49,501 nt of DNA from Chloroflexota bacterium (GTDB lineage Bacteria; Chloroflexota; Anaerolineae; Promineifilales; Promineifilaceae), in assembly GCA_029559155.1 (NCBI GenBank), contig JAKQCM010000031.1:1-49501 (forward strand). Direction: 5' to 3'. The notes below the pieces were generated by a model. That model saw only the letters and a list, made by a program, of their open reading frames with translations, did no database searches and was not told where the DNA came from. Shown here in pieces: positions 8,089 to 14,845 of this stretch (its first letter is position 1; each line of letters starts with the position of its first letter). Position numbers and translations under genes: made by a program.

Positions 8089-8180
8089 TCACAGCCTCGT
8101 TCCCCCTTTGCTACCCAAACCTTCGCGGCCAGGGCAATTGCATATACGCGCAATTTAAATGCCTTGGACGGTTTCGCCGA

Positions 8181-8285
8181 GGCGTAAACGCCCCGTCTGC
8201 GCAACAACGCCGGTTGAAACCGGCTAAAAAAGATAAAGCCCCGTTTACGGGGCGTCGTTCGGCAGCCCGGCGCTTCAACGCCGGG
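8181..8285. repeat. Four phased short hairpins
   Basis: Perfect small inverted repeats begin at 8181 (GGCGTAAACGCC), 8209 (GCCGGTTGAAACCGGC), 8238 (GCCCCGTTTACGGGGC) and 8266 (CCCGGCGCTTCAACGCCGGG). The start-to-start spacing is 28, 29 and 28 bp. The stems differ in sequence, but all have AT-rich loops of about four nucleotides. Confidence 0.75.
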
Positions 8286-8362
8286 CGATTCAGGCCATAG
8301 ACCGAATAGGCGATAACCCTACCTTCGCGGCCTGCGGGGTTGGGGAAAATCGTTTTTGTGCA

Positions 8363-8488
8363 GGCAAAAGCTGCGCATGTGAAGGCAAAAGCTGTACAAG
8401 CGAAGGCAAAAGCTGCGCACGTGAAAGCAAAAGCTGTACGTGCGAAGGCAATTGCTGCTTTTGTGAAGGCAATTGCTGCTTTTGTGCT
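8363..8488. repeat. 21-bp minisatellite, six units
   Basis: Six head-to-tail 21-bp units of the type GGCAAAAGCTG plus ten variable bases. The first four alternate CGCAYGTGAA and TACRNGCGAA ends, and the last two read GGCAATTGCTGCTTTTGTG. One plus-strand frame gives a heptapeptide series rich in Ala, Lys and Val. There is no ribosome binding site, so it is treated as non-coding. Confidence 0.85.
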
Positions 8489-8586
8489 CTGCAATCCCGT
8501 CGGGCAAGCGGGAGAAGGCGGTGGCAGCGGGTGAAATTGGGGGTTCCCCTCTCCCCGGCCCTCTCCCAAAGGGCGAGGGAGCCAGA

Positions 8587-9717
8587 TTATGGAGAGGGGA
8601 ACAAGATGCACAGGGTATCAAACGGCAGCTGGGTGCTGATATATTCCTCGCCGTTGACCACGGCTTTGACGGCGTAGGGCTGGCCGAGCAGGGGATTGGG
8701 GAATTGGGCGGTGCAGAGCAGACGGCCGTTCGTCACCCGACACACCCCTTCCTGCCACGCCCCATCCAGCCAATACACCAGGGCCACATCGGCCAGACGC
8801 GTGCCGGACGGCACGGTGACGGCAAAATCCACCGGCGTCACAACCGGCTCGCCCTGGCATTCATCGGCCAGCGGATCGGTCATGATCAGCGGCCCTTGCT
8901 GGTCGACGCTCACCGGCGGGTAGGGGTCGCCGGTGGTCAGATCGGGGTCGGGAACGGCCGTTAAGCCGCGCAAATTGGGCAGCGGGCAGCCCACCTCATC
9001 GGGCGCGACGGCGAAGTCCAGGGTCAGGCGGTTGGCGTTCGCGCCGGTTAGCGTGCGCGATTGCGCGCCATAGCCCAGGACCACTGTATAAGGCGCCGGG
9101 TCATAGGCGATCACCCCGTCCACCACCGACAAGGTGCGATAGCCGGGCAGGCCGTCGAGGATCAGCTGGTAATTGCCCGATTTATCCAGCAGCAAATGGA
9201 AGGTCTGGCAGCCGTTGGCGTCGGCTTCGCAGGCCAGGGTGTCACGGCCGTTGGGAGTAACGGCCGTTACCGCCACCCCTTCTACGCCCACCGCCGGTTT
9301 CACCTGGATGGTTAGCGGGTCGGGCGTGATGGGGCACTCGGCCAGGGCCATTTGTAAAGTGACCGCCTGGGTGGTTACTTCGCAGGTTTCCGGGATGGCG
9401 GCGGGCACGATGACGGCCGTTTCTCCGGTCTGGTAACCCGGCTTTTCGGCGCGGATTTCGTAGCCGCCGCCGCCGCCGGGGATGCGGGCACGGCCGTTCA
9501 CCCGCTCCGGCAAATCCTGCCAACCGCCGCCGTTGACGCGGTAACTGACCTGCACCCGGTCCAGGGGCGCGTCGTTTTCGTCGAGGAGGGTGAGGGAAAC
9601 GGCCGTTTGGCCGGCATCGTCGCAAGGCACAGGCGTGGGCGAGGGCGCAGCGGCGCAGGCGGCCAGCCAGCCGCCCAGCAGCAAAACGAGCAGGGAAACG
9701 GATGGGTAAACTTTCAT
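8587..9717 (-). CDS. Lipoprotein with beta-rich repeat-like domains, unknown function
   Basis: This is a secreted lipoprotein of 376 residues. The N-terminus MKVYPSVSLLVLLLGGWLAAC is a signal peptide with lipobox LAAC (Cys21). The mature part begins with a Pro/Thr-rich spacer and then looks like several beta domains. The first (about 37-105: VSLTLLDENDAPLDRVQVSYRV, then EIRAEKPGYQTGE) resembles carboxypeptidase-regulatory or PEGA-like surface domains. Several Cys pairs are present. I do not recognise the whole protein. It is divergent from the LCP gene, and both probably act outside the membrane. It contains at least six ACGGCCGT octamers, one of the densest loads in the window. Confidence 0.75.
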   Translation of the reverse strand: MKVYPSVSLLVLLLGGWLAACAAAPSPTPVPCDDAGQTAVSLTLLDENDAPLDRVQVSYRVNGGGWQDLPERVNGRARIPGGGGGYEIRAEKPGYQTGETAVIVPAAIPETCEVTTQAVTLQMALAECPITPDPLTIQVKPAVGVEGVAVTAVTPNGRDTLACEADANGCQTFHLLLDKSGNYQLILDGLPGYRTLSVVDGVIAYDPAPYTVVLGYGAQSRTLTGANANRLTLDFAVAPDEVGCPLPNLRGLTAVPDPDLTTGDPYPPVSVDQQGPLIMTDPLADECQGEPVVTPVDFAVTVPSGTRLADVALVYWLDGAWQEGVCRVTNGRLLCTAQFPNPLLGQPYAVKAVVNGEEYISTQLPFDTLCILFPSP

Positions 9718-9749
9718 GGGCGGTATCTTCCTCGTTATGAGTTTGCCAA

Positions 9750-9780
9750 GATTGGTCCAATCTGGCAGATTGGACCAATC
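9750..9780. repeat. Perfect 14-bp-stem hairpin, GGTCCAATC family
   Basis: A 14-bp perfect stem beginning GATTGGTCCAATCT with a 3-nt loop, in the divergent region between the lipoprotein and LCP genes. The same stem sequence recurs at 43060-43091, and a half-site lies at 49406-49417. It is not in terminator position here, so it is more likely a dispersed element or binding site. Confidence 0.8.
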
Positions 9781-9801
9781 TCTCGACGCTCAATTGTAAC
9801 G

Positions 9802-9835
9802 AGACCTGACAGGTTTGGGAAAACCTGTCAGGTCT
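9802..9835. repeat. Perfect 15-bp-stem hairpin, GACCTGACAG family
   Basis: The stem AGACCTGACAGGTTT pairs perfectly with 9821-9835 around a GGGA loop. The outer ten bases match the terminator hairpin at 12754-12785. It lies just upstream of the LCP promoter, so here it cannot be a simple terminator of a neighbouring gene. Confidence 0.8.
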
Positions 9836-9848
9836 GAGCCTTCTACGC

Positions 9849-9854
9849 TAAAAT
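9849..9854 (+). promoter_or_regulatory. -10 box of the LCP gene, leaderless
   Basis: TAAAAT lies 8 nt before the ATG at 9863. A weak CTGTCA at 9825-9830 (18-bp spacer) falls within the hairpin. No Shine-Dalgarno sequence precedes the ATG. Confidence 0.45.
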
Positions 9855-9862
9855 CAGGCGGT

Positions 9863-11362
9863 ATGAAGCGCTCCTTTTCCTGTTACGCAATTTTAATTGG
9901 GCTGCTGACGGCCGTCTGGCTGTTGATTGGCTGCCGTCCCACCACGGCCACCGTTCTACCCACGGCGGCGGCGACGGCCGTTTCCCAAATCGCCACACCG
10001 ACCGCCCCAACCAACCAACAGCCCATCACCCTGCCCCCCACCAACACCGCCCAACCCACCAACCAACCTATCCAACCCATCCAACCGACCGCCACCCTCC
10101 CCCCCACCTTCACGCCGGAACCCACAGCCACACTCGCGCCAACGATACGGCCGTTTGCCACCATGCAGGCCACGCCGCCAACGGCCGTACCCAGCCCCAT
10201 GCCCCCCTTCCCCAAAAGCGAGGCCATCACCAACATCGTCCTGGTGGGCAACGACGTGGCTGAGCCGCAGGGCGGCCGCACCGACAGCATCATCCTGGTC
10301 TCCATCAACCGCGAGACAAAAACAGCCACCATGCTCTCACTGCCGCGTGATTTGTACGTGGTAATCCCCGGCTGGCAGATGACCAAAATCAACCTGGCCC
10401 TGCCCCACGGTCACGGCGTCGATTACCCCGGCGCGGGCGGCGGCTTGCTCAAAGACACCATCGAATACAACCTGGGCATCCCGGTCGATTATTATGCGCG
10501 CATCGGCTTCGACGGCTTCAAAAGCGTCGTCGACGCCGTGGGCGGCGTAGAGGTGGTGGTCACCTGCGCCCTGCGCGACTGGCGGCTGAAATCGCCAGAG
10601 CTGGACCAGACCATCGAAGAAAATTGGGAGCAGTTTACTCTGGAACCGGGCGTTTATGAGATGGATGGCGACCTCGCCCTCTGGTACGCGCGTTCGCGGC
10701 GCACCACCAACGATTTTGAGCGCGGGCGGCGGCAGCAGCAGGTGCTGCGGGCCATATTTGATCGCGGCCTGGACCAGAACCTCATCGGCGACCTGCCCGA
10801 TTTGTGGCGCGTGTACCGGGATTCGGTGGAAACGGACCTGACGCTGCCGGTGGCGCTGGAACTGGCCGCCCTGGCCCCGGCCGTGCGCGCGAACGGGGTG
10901 CAGCATCTGGCCATCGCCGGGGATGCGGTGCGATCGTGGCAGGAACCGGGGACGGGGTGGTCGACGCAGCTGTTACAGCCGGAAACGGCCGTGCCCATTC
11001 TGCGCCGGGTCATGCAGCCGCCTGCCCTCAACCGCGCCACCCGCTCGCCCATCGTGGTAGAAATCGTCAGCGACAACGAAGACCTTTACCGGCAAATGGC
11101 TGAAAATTTGTCCTGGTATGGCTTTGTGCCGCGCTTTGCGCCCACAAACGACCCGCCGCCAGCGCATACGCGCATCGATTACTTCGGTCCGAATTTAAAG
11201 GGGTCATACAGCGATCTGTTAAGCTGGTTGTTCAAACAGACGTCTACGGCCGTAAACCTGACCCCCGACGCGACCAGCAGCGCCAACTACCGCGTCACCC
11301 TGGGCTACGACGTCGACCCCTGCCTGCCCTCTTTTGTGGCGCCGGTTGGGGAAAATCCTTAA
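9863..11362 (+). CDS. LytR-CpsA-Psr (LCP) family cell-wall glycopolymer ligase
   Basis: LCP proteins move polyprenyl-linked glycopolymers onto peptidoglycan outside the membrane. The 499-residue product starts with a short basic tail and a hydrophobic segment ending IGC, which may be a lipobox or a membrane anchor. A long Thr/Pro-rich linker covers about 30-115. The LCP domain follows: NIVLVGND, GRTDSIILVSIN, LSLPRDLYV and the Arg-rich ALWYARSRRTTNDFERGRRQQ. A C-terminal LytR_C-like domain covers about 390-499 (VVEIVSDNEDLYRQMAENLSWYGF). The Arg and Asp residues that bind pyrophosphate lipid in known LCP enzymes appear present. The ATG at 9863 is chosen because upstream codons would come from the hairpin. 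Confidence 0.9.
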   Translation: MKRSFSCYAILIGLLTAVWLLIGCRPTTATVLPTAAATAVSQIATPTAPTNQQPITLPPTNTAQPTNQPIQPIQPTATLPPTFTPEPTATLAPTIRPFATMQATPPTAVPSPMPPFPKSEAITNIVLVGNDVAEPQGGRTDSIILVSINRETKTATMLSLPRDLYVVIPGWQMTKINLALPHGHGVDYPGAGGGLLKDTIEYNLGIPVDYYARIGFDGFKSVVDAVGGVEVVVTCALRDWRLKSPELDQTIEENWEQFTLEPGVYEMDGDLALWYARSRRTTNDFERGRRQQQVLRAIFDRGLDQNLIGDLPDLWRVYRDSVETDLTLPVALELAALAPAVRANGVQHLAIAGDAVRSWQEPGTGWSTQLLQPETAVPILRRVMQPPALNRATRSPIVVEIVSDNEDLYRQMAENLSWYGFVPRFAPTNDPPPAHTRIDYFGPNLKGSYSDLLSWLFKQTSTAVNLTPDATSSANYRVTLGYDVDPCLPSFVAPVGENP

Positions 11363-11369
11363 AGTGTGC

Positions 11370-11458
11370 GTTACAAACCCCAAGGGTTTACTCCCGCAAA
11401 TTTGGATTAGTTGGGTATCAAACCCTTGGGGTCTTGCTAGATAAACATGAACCGTTAC
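11370..11458. repeat. CCCCAAGGG palindromic element
   Basis: The left arm ACCCCAAGGGTTTACTCC and right arm GGTATCAAACCCTTGGGGTC are inverted. The right flank GTCTTGCTAGATAAACATGA is close to that of the copy at 47110-47203. The element fills the gap between the LCP and DinB genes. Confidence 0.8.
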
Positions 11459-11482
11459 CAAAAATAAATTTAGGAGGCTTTG

Positions 11483-11959
11483 ATGACAAATCGGCAAACA
11501 GCGCTACGTGAGCAACTGGAAGAGAGCCGGCGAGAATTACTGCGTGTACTAGCCGGGTTGAGCGAGGCGGAATGGGAAACGGCCGTTTACGCCGAATCCA
11601 CCACCTGGCAGGTCATCGACCTGCTGCGCCACCTCACGGAGGCCGAAAGTTCCATGACCCGGCTCATGGCCCTCATCCGCGACGGCGGCTCCGGCGTCCC
11701 CGACGATTTCGACCTGGATCGCTGGAATGCCGGCCGCATCAAAAAAACCCTGGGCAAATCCACCGACGACCTTTTGGCCGACATGGCGCAAAATCGCGCC
11801 AGTTTGCTGGCCTTTATGGATTCATTGGCTGAGGCGGATTGGGCAAAAAAGGGGCGGCATGGCAGCGGGCGGGTGATGACTATCGAGGAAATTTGCGCCG
11901 TCATCGCCGATCACGAGGCAACGCACACGGCCGATATTCGCGCGGCGCTCGGCAAATAG
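11483..11959 (+). CDS. DinB-family protein
   Basis: This is a 158-residue four-helix-bundle protein of the DinB/YfiT superfamily, whose members are often metal-dependent thiol transferases or stress proteins. The first His is in LRHLTEAES (about residue 49), and the last His pair is in ADHEATHTADI (about 147-151), the expected metal-ligand positions. ATG 11483 is chosen because TAGGAGG lies just upstream; TTG 11480 is too close to it. A DDFDLDRWN loop between helices 2 and 3 is typical. The substrate is unknown. The gene stands alone and ends before a strong hairpin. Confidence 0.88.
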   Translation: MTNRQTALREQLEESRRELLRVLAGLSEAEWETAVYAESTTWQVIDLLRHLTEAESSMTRLMALIRDGGSGVPDDFDLDRWNAGRIKKTLGKSTDDLLADMAQNRASLLAFMDSLAEADWAKKGRHGSGRVMTIEEICAVIADHEATHTADIRAALGK

Positions 11960-11971
11960 GCAAAAAAAAAG

Positions 11972-12008
11972 GAGATGCCTTGTAAGCGGGCGCTTACAAG
12001 TGCATCTC
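11972..12008. terminator. Strong hairpin after the DinB gene
   Basis: GAGATGC plus CTTGTAAGCG pair with CGCTTACAAG and GCATCTC around a GG loop, with one unpaired T: 17 bp in all. A run of nine A precedes it, so the U-tract is on the minus strand. For plus-strand transcripts it is a hairpin without U-tail. Confidence 0.7.
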
Positions 12009-12345
12009 TCGGGGGGGGAGCCAAGTACATTGTAGCATATTCTTTATTTAATGCAAATTTATAATGTTAATTTGTTAAATCCCTTTGGAATAGATTTCCA
12101 CCCGGCTTTTTCTCGGTTTCTCGGAAGACGCAAGGGCGATATTTTGCAGATAATCCTGGCGAGCGGGCAAGTCATTTTGATGATGCTGCGACGAAATCCT
12201 GGCGGAGAGGGCATGAGTTTGCTTAAATTCTGGTGATTTTTCAGGCGCCAATCTTTATGAAATGCGTACTGTGGGGTATAACAAGCTTTGTACGCCGAGT
12301 ATATTTACCGGCGAGTTGTTAGATCTAAAAAGTTGAGGGAATACG
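12009..12345. other. AT-rich gap before the DUF302 gene
   Basis: I see no supported gene. The 5' half is AT-rich. A 61-codon frame (12051-12236) has no ribosome binding site and no recognisable domain. TATAAC near 12278 could be the -10 box of the DUF302 gene. Confidence 0.5.
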
Positions 12346-12750
12346 ATGACACAAACAAATCAGGCATTGGGCATGATGGTTTATTTGGACATGGATTATG
12401 AAACGGCCGTGGAAAAAGTCACCGCTGCCTTAAAAGACGAAGGGTTTGGGGTGCTGACCGAAATTGATGTCAAAGCAACGCTCAAAAAGAAGCTGGATGT
12501 CGATTTTCGACCATACAAAATTCTGGGCGCGTGCAATCCCCCTCTGGCCCACAAGGCGTTGACGCTGTCCCCGGAGATCGGGCTGCTGCTGCCATGTAAC
12601 GTGACGGTGTCGGAGGAGGAGAACGGCCGTATCCTCGTTCATCTCATCAACCCCGAAGTCATGCTTGGCATGGTAGACATCCCCGAACTCGCCGATGTCG
12701 CCTGCGACGCCAAAGAACGCTTCGAGCGCGTAGCCGCCGCCCTGGCATAA
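12346..12750 (+). CDS. DUF302 domain protein
   Basis: This is a small cytoplasmic protein of 134 residues. It shows the DUF302 pattern: an N-terminal strand-helix (MMVYLDMDYETAVEKVTAALKDEGFGVLTEIDVKATLKKKL) and the conserved DFRPYKILGACNPPLAHKAL, then LLPCNVTVSE. The biochemical function of DUF302 is not established; a Cys in GACNP is usual for the family. GAGGGA upstream supports ATG 12346. The gene is followed by a bidirectional terminator shared with ftsH. Confidence 0.88.
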   Translation: MTQTNQALGMMVYLDMDYETAVEKVTAALKDEGFGVLTEIDVKATLKKKLDVDFRPYKILGACNPPLAHKALTLSPEIGLLLPCNVTVSEEENGRILVHLINPEVMLGMVDIPELADVACDAKERFERVAAALA

Positions 12751-12753
12751 AAA

Positions 12754-12785
12754 AAGACCTGACAGCTTTTCTGCTGTCAGGTCTT
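12754..12785. terminator. Bidirectional terminator between DUF302 and ftsH
   Basis: The 13-bp stem AAGACCTGACAGC is closed by a TTTTCT loop. A-rich sequence on the left becomes a U-tract for the minus-strand ftsH transcript. The right side (CTTAAA) gives only a weak tail for the plus strand. Confidence 0.8.
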
Positions 12786-12804
12786 AAACGTTCATCAAAA
12801 AACA

Positions 12805-14676
12805 TCAAGCCGTCGCTTCTGGCAAAGGCGGCGGCTCATTCATCAACCGCTCAAACGTCTCCCGATCCAACGTTTCCACATCCAACAGCGTATTGGCCAA
12901 AGCCACCAGGCTTTCACGATTCTTACGAATAATCGCCAACGCCCGTTCATAATTCCGCTGCAAAATCCGCCGAATCTCGGTGTCAATCGTCTGCGCCGCA
13001 TCTTCGCTGTAATCGCGGTCGCCGCCCAAACCCCACTCCTGGCCTAAAAATGGATTGTTGCGCTGGCTGCCATACGTCGGTAGTCCCAGCGAAGCCGACA
13101 TGCCATATTGCGTCACCATCGCCCGCGCCAGCCGCGTCGCCTGCTGCAAATCATTCGACGCGCCTGTGGTAATACGGCCAAAGAAAACCTCTTCAGAGGC
13201 GCGGCCACCCAAGGCCATCGTAATCTGGTCTTCCAAAAACTCGCGGCTGTGGACCATGCGGTCTTCCGGCAAAGGCATCACATACCCGCCGGCTCGTCCG
13301 CGAGGCACAATGGTAATTTTCTGCACCGGATCGGTGTACACCAGATTAAAACTCACCACCGCATGACCTGCTTCGTGGTAAGCGACTGTTTTCTTGTCGT
13401 CTTCGCTCATGACCCGGCTCTTACGCTCCGGCCCCATAACCACCCGGTCAAAAGCATCCTGAAATTCCAGCAAACCCAGGGTCTTTTTATTGCGGCGGGC
13501 GGTAAAAATGGCCGCTTCGTTGATCAAATTAGCCAGGTCTGCGCCAGAGAAACCGGCCGTAAGCCGCGCCAAATCAGAAAATGAAACTTCCGGAGCAATT
13601 GGCTTGCCGCGCGCATGCACATTCAGGATCGCTTCACGCCCGGTCAGGTCTGGCAAATCGACAAACACCTTGCGGTCAAATCGTCCGGGACGCAGCAGCG
13701 CCGGATCCAAAATATCGGCACGGTTGGTAGCGGCAATCACAATGATGTTGGTTTGATTGTCGAACCCATCCATCTCGACCAGAATCTGGTTAAGGGTTTG
13801 TTCGCGTTCGTCGTTGCCGCCGCCCAGGCCAGCGCCGCGCTGACGGCCGACCGCGTCAATTTCGTCCACAAACACGATGGAGGGCGCAACCTGTTTCGCT
13901 TTGTCGAATAAATCGCGCACACGGCTGGCGCCTACGCCGACAAACATTTCCACAAATTCCGAGCCGGAAATATGGAAGAACGGCACTCCCGCCTCGCCGG
14001 CAACGGCACGCGCCAGGAGCGTTTTGCCGGTTCCGGGCGGGCCGACCATCAACACGCCTTTGGGAATACGCGCGCCAACCTGGATGAAGCTTTCCGGTTC
14101 GCGCAAGAATTTGATCACTTCAACCAGTTCGAGTTTGGCTTCATCGGCTCCGGCGACATCGCCAAAGGTGACGGTTGGACGCTCGGCATCGTTCAGGTTT
14201 TTGGCGCGGCTGCGGCCAAACCCAAAGATATTGTTGCCGCCGCCGCCTTGCGACTGCCGGAAACCACGCGAAAAGAACCAGATCAGCAGCAGCAGGGGGC
14301 CAATGATCATGGCCAGGTTAAACAGATTGTTCCAGGTGGAGCGATCGACCACGATCAGGGTGACGTTGTTGTCGGCCAGCACTTGTTGAGTCACGCCAAA
14401 GTAGCTGAGGGTTCCATCCAGGCTGCCGCCGGGATCGAGAGTGGTGGCGACTTCGGTTCCATTTTTCATCATCAGGCGAATTTGGTCGCCGGTGACGTTT
14501 ACGGTGTCTACTTTGCCGGTAGCGATGAGGTTCATGGCTTCCGGCAGGCTGACCTGTTCTGGTCCCTGGAAACGGCCGCTTAACCACAACTGCATCCCCA
14601 AGATAATGGCCAGAATACCGATAATCCACACCCACACCGGGATACCGGGGCGGCTTTGTTTGGGTTGTTCATTCAT
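12805..14676 (-). CDS. ftsH: ATP-dependent zinc metalloprotease FtsH
   Basis: FtsH is a membrane-anchored AAA+ protease that degrades damaged membrane proteins and some regulators. The 623-residue product has membrane helices at about 13-33 and 118-136 flanking an extracytoplasmic domain, Walker A GPPGTGKT (212-219), Walker B VFVDEID (268-274), the second region of homology ([18 protein letters not shown]) and the zinc site HEAGH (434-438). The length and order are normal. No clear Shine-Dalgarno sequence precedes the ATG. A GATAAT about 35 nt upstream may be the -10 box. It is transcribed alone and ends at a strong terminator. Confidence 0.97.
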   Translation of the reverse strand: MNEQPKQSRPGIPVWVWIIGILAIILGMQLWLSGRFQGPEQVSLPEAMNLIATGKVDTVNVTGDQIRLMMKNGTEVATTLDPGGSLDGTLSYFGVTQQVLADNNVTLIVVDRSTWNNLFNLAMIIGPLLLLIWFFSRGFRQSQGGGGNNIFGFGRSRAKNLNDAERPTVTFGDVAGADEAKLELVEVIKFLREPESFIQVGARIPKGVLMVGPPGTGKTLLARAVAGEAGVPFFHISGSEFVEMFVGVGASRVRDLFDKAKQVAPSIVFVDEIDAVGRQRGAGLGGGNDEREQTLNQILVEMDGFDNQTNIIVIAATNRADILDPALLRPGRFDRKVFVDLPDLTGREAILNVHARGKPIAPEVSFSDLARLTAGFSGADLANLINEAAIFTARRNKKTLGLLEFQDAFDRVVMGPERKSRVMSEDDKKTVAYHEAGHAVVSFNLVYTDPVQKITIVPRGRAGGYVMPLPEDRMVHSREFLEDQITMALGGRASEEVFFGRITTGASNDLQQATRLARAMVTQYGMSASLGLPTYGSQRNNPFLGQEWGLGGDRDYSEDAAQTIDTEIRRILQRNYERALAIIRKNRESLVALANTLLDVETLDRETFERLMNEPPPLPEATA

Positions 14677-14776
14677 AATTTTAGTGTCCGGAAAATGTTT
14701 TGCTCGTCCTTAGAATTATCGCCTATTCAGGTGGCATTCGCACGTACCTTCCGCTACTTCTAATGTTTAATCTATG

Positions 14777-14812
14777 AAAAAGGCCCGAATGTTAAGAAAT
14801 CCGGGCCTTTTT
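14777..14812. terminator. Bidirectional rho-independent terminator
   Basis: AAAAAGGCCCG (14777-14787) pairs with CGGGCCTTTTT (14802-14812). It lies just past the stop of the minus-strand Mo-hydroxylase gene, with the required U-tract. Confidence 0.88.
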
Positions 14813-14845
14813 TAGGAGGATATAACAGGATTGGCGGGCAGTGAA

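Larger units (their letters stand above)
8089..8586. other. Gene-free 0.5-kb repeat-rich gap
   Basis: No convincing gene is present. The stretch contains four short hairpins spaced 28-29 bp apart (8181-8285), a 21-bp minisatellite (8363-8488), and a CCCTCTCCC/GGGCGAGGGA-type palindromic segment at about 8545-8600 that runs into the end of the next gene. Open frames on both strands across the minisatellite are by-products of its 21-bp period. Confidence 0.7.

Noticed and set aside
8363-8488. Possible CRISPR array
   Set aside because: Units are 21 bp head to tail with no unique spacers, and there are no cas genes in the window.
8111-8611. Long reading frames over the minisatellite as genes
   Set aside because: No ribosome site or family match; the frames are open because the 21-bp period contains no stop in any copy.
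12051-12236. 61-codon frame in the AT-rich gap
   Set aside because: No ribosome site, no recognisable domain and no conserved neighbour.
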